Source of the DNA: Deltaproteobacteria bacterium
GTDB lineage: Bacteria; Desulfobacterota; Desulfobacteria; Desulfobacterales; SURF-15
DNA: 14,672 nt
NCBI GenBank assembly: GCA_024644775.1
Contig: JAHEHB010000093.1
Location: 1 to 14,672 of the forward strand
Direction of reading: 5' to 3'
A program made the position numbers and the translations under genes. Shown here in pieces: positions 13,966-14,672 of the stretch; position 1 is the stretch's first letter, and every line of letters starts with the position of its first letter. Under the pieces are notes generated by a model that saw only the letters and a program-made list of their open reading frames with translations, was not told where the DNA came from and made no database searches.

Positions 13966-14004
13966 GAAAACAAAAGGCCGCCTTTTCGACGACCTTTTGT
14001 TTTC
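13966..14004 (-). terminator. Intercistronic hairpin / attenuator after the binding-protein gene
   Basis: A perfect 12-bp inverted repeat, GAAAACAAAAGG (13966-13977) and CCTTTTGTTTTC (13993-14004), encloses a 15-base loop. A tighter stem, AAAAGG-CCG-CCTTTT (13972-13986), shares the left arm, so two mutually exclusive folds exist. Read on the minus strand the structure ends in CCTTTTGTTTTC, a T-rich tail. It lies between the binding-protein stop and the hydantoinase gene. It probably stabilises or partly terminates the upstream transcript so that the binding protein is made in excess, as in many ABC operons. Confidence 0.65.
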
Positions 14005-14068
14005 GGATGATTCAGCCCAGAGGCTCCTTAACCAACACGTTCCTTCGGAGTCGACCGGGCAAGGTGTC

Positions 14069-14672
14069 TTATCGATTTCCCCACTCGGGGAAAGGATAGG
14101 TCAAATCCGCAATTTTCGTGTCAAAGGGATACACCAGTTTAACCTTACTGTCGAGAACCTGCACAACCGAGCTGTGAATTTCAGTGTTCTGCCCCTTCTC
14201 GTTCCAAGCCATGGGTCCCCACACCGTGGTAATTTTCATATTTCTCAGCGTTTCGGTCACCTTAGCCGTATCGAGGGTTCCGGCCTTTTCAATGGCCGCA
14301 GCCAGCACTGTGCCGGCTACCGCCGCAGAGGTTGGATGATAACTGGGGGAATATCCGAATCGCTTTTCCATTTTTTCTGCAAATTCCGCCGGTGTACCCC
14401 AGAAAGCGCCTTGCCATTTCGCATAAGGCGTCCACCACTCGCATCCCGTTACGTAGTCACCGTCTTTTCCGAGGTTCTCCACATAGGCAGGAAGTTGGGG
14501 ACCGACGGATACACCAAGGACCTTCACGTTAAAGTTCAGCTCCTTCATCTGCTTTACGATCATGACGCAATCGTGAAAATAGGTTCCTCCCAGAAGCATA
14601 TCAGGCTTCTTGGCCTTGGCTGCCAGCAGAATGGACGATAAATCCTTTACTTCCTTTGGATATTTTCCCTCA
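14069..14672 (-). CDS. ABC-type periplasmic substrate-binding protein, LivK/branched-chain-amino-acid class (5' end outside window)
   Basis: The visible 200 C-terminal residues belong to a type I periplasmic binding protein (Peripla_BP_6, LivJ/LivK-like). The frame stays open to the window edge. It runs from EGKYPKEVKDLSSILLAAKAKKPDMLLG, the typical end of the first lobe and hinge, through GYSPSYHPTSAAVAGTVLAAAIEKAGTLD and the usual tail (VTETLRNMKITTVWGPMAWNEKGQN). The signal peptide and first lobe lie beyond base 14672. The family binds branched-chain amino acids, amides, urea or other small polar compounds outside the inner membrane. Next to a hydantoinase and an N-carbamoyl amidohydrolase, a ureide or amide ligand is likely. 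Permease and ATPase genes are not in the window and may lie to the right. Confidence 0.9.
   Translation of the reverse strand, partial: EGKYPKEVKDLSSILLAAKAKKPDMLLGGTYFHDCVMIVKQMKELNFNVKVLGVSVGPQLPAYVENLGKDGDYVTGCEWWTPYAKWQGAFWGTPAEFAEKMEKRFGYSPSYHPTSAAVAGTVLAAAIEKAGTLDTAKVTETLRNMKITTVWGPMAWNEKGQNTEIHSSVVQVLDSKVKLVYPFDTKIADLTYPFPEWGNR

Noticed and set aside
13937..14641. Plus-strand 234-codon open frame at the right edge
   Set aside because: It is antisense to a clear periplasmic binding protein and starts within the intercistronic hairpin region.

Overview
The window looks like a chromosomal piece of a free-living Gram-negative bacterium, most likely an anaerobic Desulfobacterota (deltaproteobacterial, Desulfobacterales-like) species. 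This is inferred from the gene mix (REC/LuxR regulators with long spacers, an RND exporter, a PAS-PP2C phosphatase, a bactofilin, a branched-chain-type binding protein beside hydantoinase-like genes), moderate GC and repeat-rich intergenic DNA. No rRNA or tRNA fixes the taxonomy.

Left part (1-1740, + strand): a regulator block. Bases 1-48 are the last 15 codons plus stop of a NarL/LuxR-type response regulator. A stand-alone receiver domain (412-828) follows, with intact phosphorylation residues but no DNA-binding domain. The DNA downstream of both genes carries the same repeat, which points to an old tandem duplication. A CsgD-like LuxR regulator follows (1074-1739).

1740-2186 is intergenic. 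It contains a 154-bp palindromic, MITE-like element with 18-bp terminal inverted repeats and CTAG at both ends. Then comes a two-gene RND export operon (2187-6486): a periplasmic adaptor and an inner-membrane pump with an unusual proton-relay signature. No outer-membrane channel gene lies in the window.

6487-9472: a PAS-PAS-PP2C (RsbU/SpoIIE-type) phosphatase and a histidine phosphatase. The spacers on both sides of the phosphatase gene are built of degenerate 7-bp and 8-bp repeat arrays, and the last codons of the phosphatase gene lie in one of them. A bactofilin gene (9678-10199) has a plausible sigma-70 promoter.

Right part (10569-14672, - strand): a gene set transcribed toward the bactofilin gene. 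In transcription order it holds a periplasmic substrate-binding protein (5' end outside the window), a hairpin-rich gap, a dihydropyrimidinase/hydantoinase, an M20-type N-carbamoyl-amino-acid amidohydrolase, and an orotate phosphoribosyltransferase. Together they suggest uptake and ring-opening of a cyclic ureide (hydantoin, dihydropyrimidine or dihydroorotate) coupled to nucleotide salvage. The substrate cannot be fixed from sequence alone.

No CRISPR array, phage module or complete insertion sequence was seen. The most unusual material is the MITE-like palindrome, the 7/8-bp repeat arrays and the PyrE-containing ureide cluster.
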